A program made the position numbers and the translations under genes. Source: VYFG01 sp965204165 (GTDB taxonomy: Bacteria > Pseudomonadota > Gammaproteobacteria > Arenicellales > Poriferihabitantaceae). Taken from it: a stretch of DNA of 64,000 nucleotides. The stretch spans positions 3,410,001 through 3,474,000 of the forward strand of contig OZ241969.1 in assembly GCA_965204165.1 (NCBI GenBank), given 5' to 3'. This document shows positions 52,444 to 61,479 of the stretch, piece after piece; within the stretch, counting starts at the first letter, position 1, and each line of letters opens with the position of its first letter. The notes beneath the pieces were generated by a model that was not told the DNA's origin, did not search any database, and was given only the letters and a program-made list of their open reading frames with translations.

Positions 52444-52764
52444 CTACCTCAGGCGAAGGACCATGCCTCCTCCAAGGTCCAGCTCCACGCGCCACTCGCC
52501 GTCACCGGCAGCGGCCGGTGTCGGCGCCGGCGCCGCCTTCGGAGACACCGCGGGCAATTCCATAAATTCAACCAGCGGTCCGGCAGAGCCATTGCCCGCC
52601 GCGGCCTCCTCGCCACGGAACCGCTTCCGCCACTTGTAGAGCTGGGTGCTGGACAGCCGCCGCTTCCGGCAAAACTCCTTCGGCCCCTGATCCCCGGCCT
52701 CGAATTCCGTTACCAGGCGTCGCCACTGCCTGGGGGTGCGGACCACCTTCTTGCGTTGCGTCAT
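52444..52764 (-). CDS. tnpA: IS66 accessory protein TnpA
   Basis: 106 aa from ATG 52764 (MTQRKKVVRTPRQWRRLVTE). The helix-turn-helix region is GPKEFCRKRRLSSTQLYKWRKRF, matching IS66 OrfA. The Ala/Pro-rich C-terminal half ends in VELDLGGGMVLRLR, as in the family. It is the first gene of the IS66 operon. Confidence 0.88.
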   Translation of the reverse strand: MTQRKKVVRTPRQWRRLVTEFEAGDQGPKEFCRKRRLSSTQLYKWRKRFRGEEAAAGNGSAGPLVEFMELPAVSPKAAPAPTPAAAGDGEWRVELDLGGGMVLRLR

Positions 52765-53149
52765 CGTTTTGAGTCTCCGGTTTCGAAATGGAAGACGCAC
52801 GATAAGACCCTGACTTCGTCAGTGGAACAACGCCTCAGAATGGCCGGTTACGTACGTATGGGCTTGCACCTCATGCGCCAGCTGGGGCTACTACGAGGAG
52901 TTCGTGGTGAACCTTCGAACACACCGAGTTTCGCCTCTCAGGCCGTACGAGTGGTTGCGAGGGGGGGATGATGGCGGAAATCCGCGTATCGTCAATCTCG
53001 ACCACGAGCTGTTCCCGCATTGACACCTCTGCGGGCAGAACAGAAAAGCCGACGGACCGGCACTGAGGTATTCCATGATGCAGGCGAACCAGTTCTCTCT
53101 GCATGCCAAGTCGCTCGGCAACGGGATCGGTAATTGGCGCGGTTCGGTC

Positions 53150-53272
53150 CGATACGGCCGGGAAATTCCATCGGTTCCGCTGTGATGAGCGCAGACCGGA
53201 TTACCGCGAGCACCCTTTCGCACTTCAGGATGATGTTTGTGTCGATCAGGAAATCACTGGGTAGTGTTGTGT
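53150..53272 (-). pseudogene. Fragment of a PIN-domain (VapC-like) toxin
   Basis: In the frame overlapping the antitoxin end, the sequence reads DTTLPSDFLIDTNIILK. FLIDTN is the first PIN strand with the catalytic Asp. After about ten residues the sequence no longer follows a PIN domain, and no start codon precedes the fragment. Order and overlap with an antitoxin gene fit a VapBC-type pair that has lost most of its toxin. Confidence 0.4.
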
Positions 53273-53538
53273 CCGAAATCGCGCGGCCGTTCAAGATCGA
53301 TCCCCTCAAGCGGCGCCGAAGCCAGTAGCGCTTTGAGCCCCCCGGAGTGCGGCGCGGCGATCTTCTCGCGCAGAATGGCACGAGTCTCGGTGTCGCGCTC
53401 GGAATCGACCAGCGCCGAAGCGATTTCCCGCACGAGCGCAGCGTCATCCTTCCGGGCCTGGACCTCGACACGCACAAAGCCCTGCTGCCGACGGCGCTTG
53501 CGCCACTGAGTGACGGGAGACGGATTGGGGTTGACCAT
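53254..53538 (-). CDS. Antitoxin of a VapBC/Phd-like pair (94 aa), toxin degraded
   Basis: Starts at 53538 with GGAGG five bases upstream. The protein has a basic N-terminal part (VTQWRKRRRQQGFVRVEVQA), a helix VREIASALVDSERDTETRAI and the toxin-binding tail GLKALLASAPLEGIDLERPRD. This is the pattern of small antitoxins encoded before PIN toxins. The toxin fragment overlaps its 3' end. With the toxin gone, the gene may be an orphan or serve cross-neutralisation. Confidence 0.6.
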   Translation of the reverse strand: MVNPNPSPVTQWRKRRRQQGFVRVEVQARKDDAALVREIASALVDSERDTETRAILREKIAAPHSGGLKALLASAPLEGIDLERPRDFGHNTTQ

Positions 53539-53828
53539 AGTTTCCTCCATTTCCGGAAAATTTACCTGAAATGGGGGAGGCGCAGCAACGGGACTCTGGC
53601 TCTTTCTCGGAACGCCCACGGCCAGATATGCCCACCTGGACATTATGGCCTGCCTGGGGGCTGTACAAACAATTTGTATCAATCCGTGTCAGGTAGCCGC
53701 TGCGCCACGCCGGGCGACATTTCCGCCGCATCCCCGGCAAGGTTCTGCGACATTTCGAGTCCATATTCCCGTCATCCATCGATACCCGGTGGATCAACCC
53801 AATCATCAACCGAATCGAAAGAGAAACG

Positions 53829-54326
53829 ATGAACACGAAACTGAAAATGAAGTCACTGGCCGCCATCGCCATTGCCGCTGCCCTCGGCGGGACGGCGCTC
53901 GCAGGCGCAAGCTACGCCGGCCACCGCGACGGTGGCCACGGCAAGGGTTTTCCCGGCAAGGGACCACTCGCGGTCTCGGCGATGGAGATATACGACGCCA
54001 TTGACACCGATGCCGACGGCAAGCTCACCCAGGCCGAAATCGACAAGTTCCGCAACGACCGCCATGCCGCCCATGACGCCAACAGCGACGGCAACCTGAG
54101 CATCGAGGAATTCGCCGGTCTCTGGCACGAGACGACGCGCCCGCTCACCGTGCGCGCCTTCCAGATGCTCGATACCGACGGCGACGCGGTGGTTACCCGC
54201 GCTGAGTACGACCGCCCGCTTGCCGGCATCGTCGAACGCCTCGACCGCAACCGCGACGGCGGCCTGTCGATGCGGGACCGCCGGCATGACGGCGATGATG
54301 ACGAAAGGCGATGGGACGACGACTAG
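53829..54326 (+). CDS. Exported EF-hand calcium-binding protein
   Basis: 165 aa with a signal peptide (LAAIAIAAALGGTALAGASYA, cleavage near residue 30). The mature part has four EF-hand-like loops: DTDADGKLTQAE, DANSDGNLSIEE, DTDGDAVVTRAE and DRNRDGGLSMRD. The first three have the full Asp-x-Asp-x-Asp-Gly-x-x-x-x-x-Glu pattern, while the last ends in Asp. The C-terminus is a run of Asp and Arg. A periplasmic calcium sensor or buffer is likely. The ATG at 53829 has AGAGAAACG before it. The next gene is a cytochrome b561, possibly co-transcribed, 149 bp downstream. Confidence 0.88.
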   Translation: MNTKLKMKSLAAIAIAAALGGTALAGASYAGHRDGGHGKGFPGKGPLAVSAMEIYDAIDTDADGKLTQAEIDKFRNDRHAAHDANSDGNLSIEEFAGLWHETTRPLTVRAFQMLDTDGDAVVTRAEYDRPLAGIVERLDRNRDGGLSMRDRRHDGDDDERRWDDD

Positions 54327-54475
54327 GACGTTTCCGTCTACCCGGGTGCCGTCCGGCGGGGAACGATCTTCCGTTGGGCGGCGCACGGAGAGCCGGATTC
54401 GATCCCGAACACCCGTAACCCATACCAGTACACCGCATCCGCAAGGATGATTTACCCCACTCCATCCAGAAGAAA

Positions 54476-55027
54476 ATGCCGGTAAACCATGAGAAATACC
54501 ACCTCGCAGTACGCCTGATTCACTGGTTCATGGCGGCGGGCTTCGCCTTCATGTGGGGGTGCGGCTACATCATGACGACCCTCGTCGAGGATGACTCTCC
54601 GCTGGAGGAGTTCCTGTTCGACCTGCATATCTCGGTTGGGGTGACGCTGCTTGCCCTGCTCGTCCTGCGCATTGCCGTCCGCCTGGTTATCACGCCGCCG
54701 CCGCTGCCCGCATCGATCCGGGGAATGGAACGCACCGCCGCGCATCTCGGACACGCCGCGCTCTATGCGCTTCCCGCGCTGGTGATCGCGGCCGGCTGGG
54801 CGGAGACGAACTTCGGCAGCCATGCCGTGCAGTGGTTCGGCGTAGACATGCCCAGGGTCTTCCCAGAAACGGGAGAGGATCTTCAGGACCTGTCCGAAGA
54901 CATGCACATGTGGCTCGCCTACACCATGCTGGCAGTTGCCGTCGGACACGTCGCGGCGGCCTTCAAGCATCGTTGGGTTGACGGGCACGATGTCATCCGG
55001 CGCATGGCCATCGGCAGCGGGTCGTAG
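54476..55027 (+). CDS. Cytochrome b561 family membrane protein
   Basis: 183 aa, four predicted membrane helices. The first begins LIHWFMAAGFAFMWGCGYIM with an axial His. Another is HISVGVTLLALLVLRIAVRL, then HAALYALPALVIAAGWAE. The last is LAYTMLAVAVGHVAAAFKH; the His residues in helices 1, 2 and 4 would bind two b hemes. It moves electrons between quinol and a periplasmic acceptor. Confidence 0.87.
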   Translation: MPVNHEKYHLAVRLIHWFMAAGFAFMWGCGYIMTTLVEDDSPLEEFLFDLHISVGVTLLALLVLRIAVRLVITPPPLPASIRGMERTAAHLGHAALYALPALVIAAGWAETNFGSHAVQWFGVDMPRVFPETGEDLQDLSEDMHMWLAYTMLAVAVGHVAAAFKHRWVDGHDVIRRMAIGSGS

Positions 55028-55282
55028 GTCCGTGGTCCGGGCCCCAGCGACACGGAACGCCTGCGACGCGTTCGGAACCGCCCCGAACGGGGACGGGAAA
55101 CTGCTGCCTCACTGGCCTGGAAGAACACTTCGCGACACCATGGCATCACCAATTTTCAACCAACTCGGCATACTATTTCGCAGAGAGGCCAGTTCATGCG
55201 CCACAACGAACAGCCAATCATCGATCTTGGGTGACATGCTGGCAGACACCGGTTCTATGGAGAACGGGAGGGGACGTACATC

Positions 55283-56559
55283 GTGAACACCAGATCGAGA
55301 GCCGTAGCGGCGGGCGTACTGGTTGCGCTCGGACTGCTTGTCATCGGCAGTCGTCTGCTGCCGAGGTTTCGTCACAGAGTCCGAGTGCAACCGACGCGCG
55401 GTTTCAGCCCTCCGGGGAGGGTTTGCCGTTCGATCCCGGCCGCTATCGGGATTTCGACGACTACGTGCTGCAAACACGCGAACGGCTCCAGCGCCACAAG
55501 GTGTACATGGACCCGCACCGCACGGACATGGAACTTGCCGCCGCGACGCCGTTCGAGCGGGCGCCCGCCGCTGGTTGCCCGCCGTCGGCACGCAATCGCT
55601 CGAGTCGGGGCGTTCTCCTTGTGCACGGTTTGTCCGACATGCCCCTGGCCATGCAGGATCTGGCAGATGCGTTCGCTGCGCGCTGCTTTGTTGTCCGGAC
55701 GATACTGCTACCGGGACACGGCACGCGGGCGGGAGACCTGCTCGATGTGACGCATGGGGACTGGCTGGCCGCAATGCGGTTCGGGCTGGAAACGCTGAAA
55801 GGAGATGTCGACGAGGTCTTCGTCGGCGGCTTCTCACTGGGCGGGCTGCTCGCCATGCACGCGGTACTTGAAGATGCCACGGTAAGTGGCGCCTTCCTGT
55901 TTTCACCCGCTCTTGCGCTTGAGAGCTCCTGGCTGATTCGCCAGTCTCTCTGGCTGCGCCATGTCATCGATTGGCTGGACCGAGACGAACCCGATGACTA
56001 TGCGCGCTATGAGGCGATGCCGGTGAACGCTATGGCGGAGACATTCCTGCTAGTCCGGAAGCTCACGCGGCTATTGGAACAGCGCCGCGTCGATGTACCC
56101 GTATTCATGGCGATGAGCGCAGACGACTCCGTCATTGATGTGGCCGTCAACCGTGACTACTTCACGGATCGTTTCTCCCATCCGGGCAGCCGGCTGGGGG
56201 TTTACCGCCGCGACCCGCAAGAGGGTACTGATCCGGGCGACGCACGGATCAGCTACAGCAACAGCTTCCTGCCCGGGCAACGCATCGCCGGCTTCTCCCA
56301 TCTGTCAGTCCATATCGCGCCCGCCAATGCGCACTATGGCACACACGGCGACTATCGAAGCTGTGGCCAGGCGTCCGGCGAGCGCGCCGAGGTGGTGGCG
56401 CGCTGCCTCGACGCCACGCATCCCTGGCGTGGAGAGGTGTTCGGTGACAACCGGGCGGGGATCCCGGATGGAACACCTGTGGCCCGATTGACCTACAACC
56501 CGCGCTTCGGCGAACTGCTTGAGCAGGTAGACGATTTCCTCACGGTGAATTCATTCTGA
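55283..56559 (+). pseudogene. Alpha/beta hydrolase (carboxylesterase/lysophospholipase type), N-terminal frameshift
   Basis: The N-terminal 38 residues (MNTRSRAVAAGVLVALGLLV, a membrane anchor or signal) are read from 55283. Near 55365-55385 the frame must slip by -1 to continue with FDPGRYRDFDDYVLQTRERL and the catalytic domain: LLVHGLSDMP (oxyanion), LLPGHGTRAGDLL, VGGFSLGGLLAMHA (GxSxG nucleophile), MSADDSVID (acid) and AGFSHLSVH (His). The domain itself is intact, so one missing base inactivates or mis-annotates an otherwise complete gene. Alternative: translation starts inside the second frame without the anchor. Confidence 0.7.
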
Positions 56560-56718
56560 ACCGCGCATCCTGACACGATCCACGGCATCCGGTCCGGCTC
56601 GGACCTCACAACACCCCACAGTAGATTTTGCCGTTCCTGTAGATCACCTCCAGACATGCTCGATGGACCAGACGGAATTTATCGCGTAATCGTATTGGCT
56701 CCACTTCAGGATTTGGTG
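56560..56718. other. Intergenic region after the hydrolase
   Basis: No gene found in this short stretch. Confidence 0.45.
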
Positions 56719-56775
56719 ATGAAATCGACGATGCGGGTGGATGAGAGCCTCCAGGACGAACTGACAAGGGGGTGA
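56719..56775 (+). pseudogene. Start of a ribbon-helix-helix antitoxin-like gene, truncated
   Basis: MKSTMRVDESLQDELTRG then stop. The opening strand and helix look like a CopG/RHH antitoxin (MKTTVRID-x-L). Only 18 codons remain, with no toxin next to it. Confidence 0.25.
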
Positions 56776-56864
56776 CCAATTTCTAACCCGACGGACAGGA
56801 GAAAAGGCTTTAACGATGGAGAGTTACGCTGATTGGGCGTCTGGGTTCTCGTGTTTTGCTGTAT

Positions 56865-56893
56865 TTGATTTTTGTCAAACTGTATCTTATAGG
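56865..56893 (+). promoter_or_regulatory. Promoter of the HigBA-like locus
   Basis: TTGATT (56865-56870), 17-bp spacer, TATAGG (56888-56893), 14 bases before the toxin GTG at 56907. The -10 box lies inside the operator palindrome. Confidence 0.55.
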
Positions 56894-56898
56894 ATACA
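56881..56898. promoter_or_regulatory. Operator palindrome of the HigBA-like locus
   Basis: TGTATC-TTATAG-GATACA is a perfect 6-bp inverted repeat around a 6-base spacer covering the -10 box. HigA-type antitoxins bind such repeats to repress their own operons. Confidence 0.65.
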
Positions 56899-56906
56899 TT
56901 TGATCA

Positions 56907-57216
56907 GTGATAGAAATCCTCCAGACCGATGACTATGAAAATGGTTCCGGAAGCGTCGCGACAAACAGGCGGAGTCGAGGATACAAATCCGCATCAAACG
57001 ATTTTTGTTGAGCAACCCGGGCGACATGCGTCGGCTCGGTGGAAAGGTTTCGGAACTTCGGATCGATTATGGACCTGGATATCGTGTGTATTTTTTCTTG
57101 CCGACAGGGATACGGCTGTCCTGCTACTCGGTGGGGACAAAAGCACCCAGCGGCAGGACATCGAAAGAGCCCGTATTCTGGTCCATGAACTGACACTGGA
57201 GCCAGTTGATGAGTAA
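56907..57216 (+). pseudogene. HigB/RelE-type toxin with two single-base deletions
   Basis: Three frames must be joined. GTG at 56907 gives VIEILQTDDYEN. After GAAAATGG (one A short) the next frame gives KWFRKRRDKQAESRI, then NPGDMRRLGGKVSELRIDYG and PGYRVYF. After the T6 run at about 57090-57095 (one T short) the last frame gives LADRDTAVLLLGGDKSTQRQ, DIERARILVHELTLEPVDE. The joined protein is a complete RelE-superfamily toxin of the 'addiction module killer' group, which degrades mRNA at the ribosome. Two deletions in homopolymers, with no other damage, suggest either very recent inactivation or sequencing error. Confidence 0.75.
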
Positions 57217-57565
57217 TACCCGAAAACAAATAGCCGCACTAAGGGCAAATACACGCCCTTGGGATCCGGCGGAGTATCTGGAGAACCCGGCCGACATCGC
57301 TGCCTATCTGGAAGCGGCGTTTGAGGATGGTGATCCACGAGTGATTACGGCCGCACTCGGGGATATCGCCCGGTCCAAGAGTATGACTGCCATTGCAACC
57401 AAATCCGGACTGGGCAGAGAAAGCCTGTACAAGGCACTATCGTCTGAAGGCAATCCTGCTTTTGGAACGGTGCTCAATGTTATTGAGGCACTGGGCTTGC
57501 GGCTCGTCCCACAGGTTGGCGGCCAGAACCGGTCTGTACAGGATATGGATGAAGACAGCGGTTGA
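57209..57565 (+). CDS. HigA-type antitoxin (Xre family)
   Basis: 118 aa. The ATG at 57209 overlaps the toxin stop and has TGGAG seven bases upstream. The central DPAEYLENPADIAAYLEAAF and the HTH region ALGDIARSKSMTAIATKSGL and GRESLYKALS match the 'addiction module antidote' proteins paired with this toxin. FGTVLNVIEALGLRL ends the domain. The antitoxin is intact, so even if the toxin is dead the operator would still be repressed. Confidence 0.85.
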   Translation: MSNTRKQIAALRANTRPWDPAEYLENPADIAAYLEAAFEDGDPRVITAALGDIARSKSMTAIATKSGLGRESLYKALSSEGNPAFGTVLNVIEALGLRLVPQVGGQNRSVQDMDEDSG

Positions 57566-57827
57566 GACGGCGGGTTTGCACATCTACTCGACGACAAATT
57601 TTTGCCTGTTGTGGATACCCACTCTACTGAAGCAATTCGTGCATCCGACAATCAGCAGTGAGAACCTGCGATCAGTAAGACCCGTACAATTTCTGGGGTG
57701 CAGTTTCTGAGGTTGAGCAGCGATGACCGCGCCTTTCGACAGCCTGCCAGGATGGTAGAGAACGGGACCCAACGACCTCATTCCTCCAAGGCGTACAATA
57801 ATATGTTTTCCTGTTTCCACCTGTACC

Positions 57828-58583
57828 ATGACTCCCGTCGCCGACTCTCCTCTGTTCTTCCATGACCCCCTGGCGCCAGACATGCGGGAACTGACGCTGT
57901 CGGGCGACGAGGCGGTTCATGCGGGCCGTTCGAGAAGACTCGGCCCGGGCGACAGGATTGCCCTGACCAACGGACGCGGCCTGCTGGGGATAGGGACAGT
58001 GAAGGAAGTGACCCGGCAACCGCCGTCCATGCGGGTATCCGTGGAACACTGCAGCCTTGTCCGTGCGCCGGCAACCGAGGTGGTTCTTGCCACCGCCCTG
58101 CCGAAGGGCGACCGTATCAACACACTGCTGGACATGGCGACCCAGCTGGGAATGCAGGTATTCCAGCCGCTGGACTGCGTACGCAGCGTGGTGCGCCATC
58201 AGCAGAAAATGACCGACCGCTTTCGACGTGTCGTCATAAGCGCGGCGAAACAGTGCCGCCAAACCAGATTTCCCCGTATCGAGGAGCCGAGGTCCGTACA
58301 GCAGCTCCTGGCAGGGAATGGCCACGATGCCGCCGTGATCTACGGAGAACCGTCAGGCGATTCGCTTTGTCTGGCCGCTCAGGGCATAATCCGCAGGCCC
58401 CCGAGAGTGGTGATCGTTGTCGGCCCCGAGGGCGGGTTCGATAATGGGGAGTTGGAGCTGCTTCGGAACTGCTCCGCCATGGCGGTGAACTGCGGTTCAC
58501 TGATACTGCGCACGGAAACCGCCGCGCTGGCACTGCTCACCACTGCCGATCAGTGGCTGTCCACCCTGCCGGAGACTGCCTGA
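57828..58583 (+). CDS. rsmE: 16S rRNA (uracil1498-N3)-methyltransferase RsmE
   Basis: 251 aa. N-terminal PUA-like part (LTLSGDEAVHAGRSRRLGPG), then the SPOUT domain with ATALPKGDRINTLLDMATQL, VISAAKQCRQTRFPRI, VVIVVGPEGGFDNGELELL and the knot SLILRTETAALALL. It methylates U1498 of 16S rRNA. The start ATG at 57828 fits the family. The neighbouring orn starts 28 bp downstream. Confidence 0.93.
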   Translation: MTPVADSPLFFHDPLAPDMRELTLSGDEAVHAGRSRRLGPGDRIALTNGRGLLGIGTVKEVTRQPPSMRVSVEHCSLVRAPATEVVLATALPKGDRINTLLDMATQLGMQVFQPLDCVRSVVRHQQKMTDRFRRVVISAAKQCRQTRFPRIEEPRSVQQLLAGNGHDAAVIYGEPSGDSLCLAAQGIIRRPPRVVIVVGPEGGFDNGELELLRNCSAMAVNCGSLILRTETAALALLTTADQWLSTLPETA

Positions 58584-58611
58584 TCCCTTGACAACGGCAA
58601 CCTGTATACAT

Positions 58612-59169
58612 ATGCCTTCCCAGAACCTAGTATGGATCGATCTCGAGATGACCGGACTGTCTCCGGAAACCGACGTCATCATCGAGATTGCCAGCATCGT
58701 CACGGACTCGCAGCTCAACATCCTTGGCGAGGGACCGGTCATCGCGGTGAGCCAGCCACTGACCCGTCTGGCACAGATGAACGAGTGGAACACCCGCACG
58801 CACACCGAAAGCGGCCTGGTCAACCGGGTCAAGGAATCCAACATCAGTACTGCCGAGGCCGAAAGCCAGACCCTGGAATTCATCCGCGGCCTCGTCCCGG
58901 GGAACCATTCACCCCTGTGCGGAAACTCGATCTGCCAGGACAGGCGGTTCCTGGCGCGCCACATGCCCAAGCTGGAAGCCTATCTGCATTACCGGAACCT
59001 GGACGTCAGCAGCATCAAGGAACTGGTGACCCGGTGGCGGCCGGAACTGCTCAACGGGTTCAGCAAGCGCAATACCCATCGCGCCATGGAAGACATCCGT
59101 GAATCCATCGAGGAATTGAAATACTACCGCAGAACCTTTCTGCGCGCGCCATTGCCTGCCACCGGCTGA
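58612..59169 (+). CDS. orn: Oligoribonuclease
   Basis: 185 aa. The DEDDh exonuclease motifs are LVWIDLEMTGLSPETDVIIE (Exo I), GNSICQDRRFLARHMPKLE (Exo II) and HRAMEDIRESIEELKYYR (Exo III with His and Asp). It digests 2-5-nt RNAs, including pGpG, to mononucleotides. ATG at 58612 is chosen; a TTG at 58588 is in frame but unneeded. It forms a likely operon with rsmE. Confidence 0.95.
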   Translation: MPSQNLVWIDLEMTGLSPETDVIIEIASIVTDSQLNILGEGPVIAVSQPLTRLAQMNEWNTRTHTESGLVNRVKESNISTAEAESQTLEFIRGLVPGNHSPLCGNSICQDRRFLARHMPKLEAYLHYRNLDVSSIKELVTRWRPELLNGFSKRNTHRAMEDIRESIEELKYYRRTFLRAPLPATG

Positions 59170-59299
59170 TCCCCGGTCAGGAGCCCCCGTGGCGACGGCT
59201 CCCGTCCTGATCAACTACCAGCGAAGGCTACCGCCAGCAGGAATCCAGAGTATCTCCTGAATCGAACGGGCATACGGACGACGGTTCAATCGTTCCCCG

Positions 59300-61276
59300 T
59301 CACCGAAAACCGAGGGCCCGGGCGATTTTCTGCAGCACGCCCTGGGGCGGTGGCGGCTCCTGGGGCGCGGGCGTCTCATGGGAGGTTGCCGGGGCATCGG
59401 CCATCTCCCGGGATTCTTCCGCGGACGTGCCGGAATCGGACTCGCCGCGGTCGAACCGGATCCCCAGTTCACCGAGCTTGCCCGCTGTCGGCACCCCGCC
59501 GGAATCCCAGCCCCGGAGTTCGTAGTACTCGGGAATCAACACCCCGAGCTCCACCACATTGCCGTTGCCGAAACCTCCGGGCACCGGGTCCTTCAGCATC
59601 CTAGGCGGCAGCGTATCGTCCGCGGACGTCAGGCCTGCGGAGTTGTTAAACAGCCGCTCGAGGTTCCAGATTCGCTCTCCGGTACTGCGCAGCCTCTCTA
59701 CATCCCAGTCGCCTGAACAGGTTGCACTGATCATCCGGGAAAAATGCTCGTATCCCCACACCCCGGTGGTGAACAGGCAAAGCCCCGTGGAGTCCACCAT
59801 GGCGACGAAGTCCTGGGAAGTGCGCACGGCTTCCGCCTTGCCGCCGGTTCCCGGATCCGCCATGTCCTGATCGAAGGTGTCATGCCTGAGATGACAGGCG
59901 CCCCGGTTGCTGGTGGCGTAGCCGAGCCCCATACCCTGCATGGCGCGCCCGTCGTATCCCGCGAATTCCTGGCCCTTGGCAACCATGGCGAGTTCCGGAT
60001 GGCCGTACTTCTCGCAAAGGCGCCGGGAGCCCAGGCCCAGTTCACGGCCGAAGCCTTCATGCTTGCCGGTCTTTTCGGACATCACCACCAATGCCTCGGC
60101 ACTGCCGAAGCTGAGGTCAATGCCGTCCGTCTGGTCCCTTGTGATGGCGCCGATCTCGAATAGCTCCATGGCCGCCGCCAGCGTGACCCCGAATGAGATC
60201 GGGTCCATCCCGTGCTCGTTCATCATGAACCCGGCGAACGTCAGTGCATCGAGGTCGTCCACTCCCACCACGGGGCCAAATGCGAAGGTGGTCTCGTATT
60301 CCAGGCCGCCGGACGTGCCCCAGTATTCCGGCCGGTCCCGGACGCTGAAGTGTTCGGGATCGATGCGGGCAAGCCGGCCGCAGCCGATGGTGCATCCGAA
60401 ACAGGCGGCGTTCCGGACGAGGTTGCGGTGGCCGTTCCGGTTCTTTACCGTCACCGCCTCATGGTTGATCCTGGAAGCGCCATCGAAAGACACCTTGCGG
60501 AAGTTCTCTGTCGGCAGTCCCCCGAATTCCTGCATGCTTTCCAGCATCGCGTGGGTGCCGTAGCGCATCAGTCCCCGGCGGGCGCTGCTGGCGTTCATCT
60601 CCTCGTTGACGGTGCGGACGACTTCCATGAAGGCCTTCGCGTTATCCTCCTTGACGCCCACCGTGCCGCGTGCCGCGATTGCCTTGAGGTTCTTGCTGCC
60701 CATGACCGCGCCGACACCGGACCTTCCCGCAGCCCGGTGAAGATCGTTCACCACGCATGCGTAACGCACGCCCTGTTCGCCGGAGACGCCAATGGCAGCG
60801 ACCTTGGTCAAGGGGTCCTGCGTGCGCTTGTGTATCCACTCATCGGCCTGCCAGACCGATTTTCCCCAGATCTCATCCGCCGGCAGTATGCGGACATCAT
60901 CATCCCGGATGTCCAGGTATACCGGTGCCGGCGAGCGGCCGGTGATGATCAGCAGGTCGTAGCCGGCATACTTGAGTTCGGCACCGAACTTGCCCCCGGA
61001 ATTGGACGCCGCGATCGCGCCGGTCAACGGGCCCTTGGTCACCACGGTGTAGCGTCCGCTGGTGGAGGCCATGGTTCCGGTCAGCGGGCCGGTGGCGAAA
61101 ATCAGGACGTTGTCCGGTCCCAGGGGATCCGCCGCCGGGTCCATTTCCTCCCACAGATAACGCGTGGCAAGACCCCGGCTGCCCAGATACTGTTCGGCCC
61201 ACTCCATGTTCAGTGGTTCGATGGATGTGGTCCCGGCGCTGAGATCGACACGCAGAATGTTCTTTTGCCAACTCAT
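59300..61276 (-). CDS. Tungsten-dependent aldehyde:ferredoxin oxidoreductase
   Basis: 658 aa, as usual for AOR. The N-terminal domain has VDLSAGTTSIEPL and YLGSRGLATRYLWEE. The pterin-binding loops include GPLTGTMASTSGRYTVVTKG and SNSGGKFGAELKYAGYD. The 4Fe-4S ligands are in ACFGCTIGCGRL. AGRSGVGAVMGSKNLKAIAARG is also typical. The C-terminal 45 residues are Pro/Glu-rich (PATSHETPAPQEPPPPQGVL), an unusual tail. The enzyme oxidises aldehydes or reduces acids with a tungstopterin. No moaD-type gene is adjacent. The 203-bp region upstream of 61276 has no identified regulator. Confidence 0.9.
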   Translation of the reverse strand: MSWQKNILRVDLSAGTTSIEPLNMEWAEQYLGSRGLATRYLWEEMDPAADPLGPDNVLIFATGPLTGTMASTSGRYTVVTKGPLTGAIAASNSGGKFGAELKYAGYDLLIITGRSPAPVYLDIRDDDVRILPADEIWGKSVWQADEWIHKRTQDPLTKVAAIGVSGEQGVRYACVVNDLHRAAGRSGVGAVMGSKNLKAIAARGTVGVKEDNAKAFMEVVRTVNEEMNASSARRGLMRYGTHAMLESMQEFGGLPTENFRKVSFDGASRINHEAVTVKNRNGHRNLVRNAACFGCTIGCGRLARIDPEHFSVRDRPEYWGTSGGLEYETTFAFGPVVGVDDLDALTFAGFMMNEHGMDPISFGVTLAAAMELFEIGAITRDQTDGIDLSFGSAEALVVMSEKTGKHEGFGRELGLGSRRLCEKYGHPELAMVAKGQEFAGYDGRAMQGMGLGYATSNRGACHLRHDTFDQDMADPGTGGKAEAVRTSQDFVAMVDSTGLCLFTTGVWGYEHFSRMISATCSGDWDVERLRSTGERIWNLERLFNNSAGLTSADDTLPPRMLKDPVPGGFGNGNVVELGVLIPEYYELRGWDSGGVPTAGKLGELGIRFDRGESDSGTSAEESREMADAPATSHETPAPQEPPPPQGVLQKIARALGFR

Positions 61277-61479
61277 GGGTTCTCTCCTTTAGCGGTATAT
61301 ATAGATGATCTGTAGTGGTTTTCCCGGCGGACCTGCCCGGTGCCGGCATCCGGTCCGGGCCGCCGCCCGGACGGCGTCGGTCCGGCGGCTCTCCGCCCAA
61401 GGGATAATGCGGGATTTTGACCGGATTTTCCAGATGGGGATTTCACTGTAGGCGCGCGGAAGGAGCCGCCGGACCCCGG

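Larger units (their letters stand above)
50418..52851 (-). mobile_element. IS66-family insertion sequence (tnpA-tnpB-tnpC)
   Basis: Three genes in IS66 order on the minus strand. The left terminus is probably GTAAGGCCGACGGCG at 50418, close to the known IS66 end style (GTAAGCG...). On the right the corresponding end may be GTAACCGGCC read inward from 52851. The two ends match only in the first bases, and I could not find an 8-bp target duplication, so boundaries are approximate. All three genes look intact. Confidence 0.75.
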
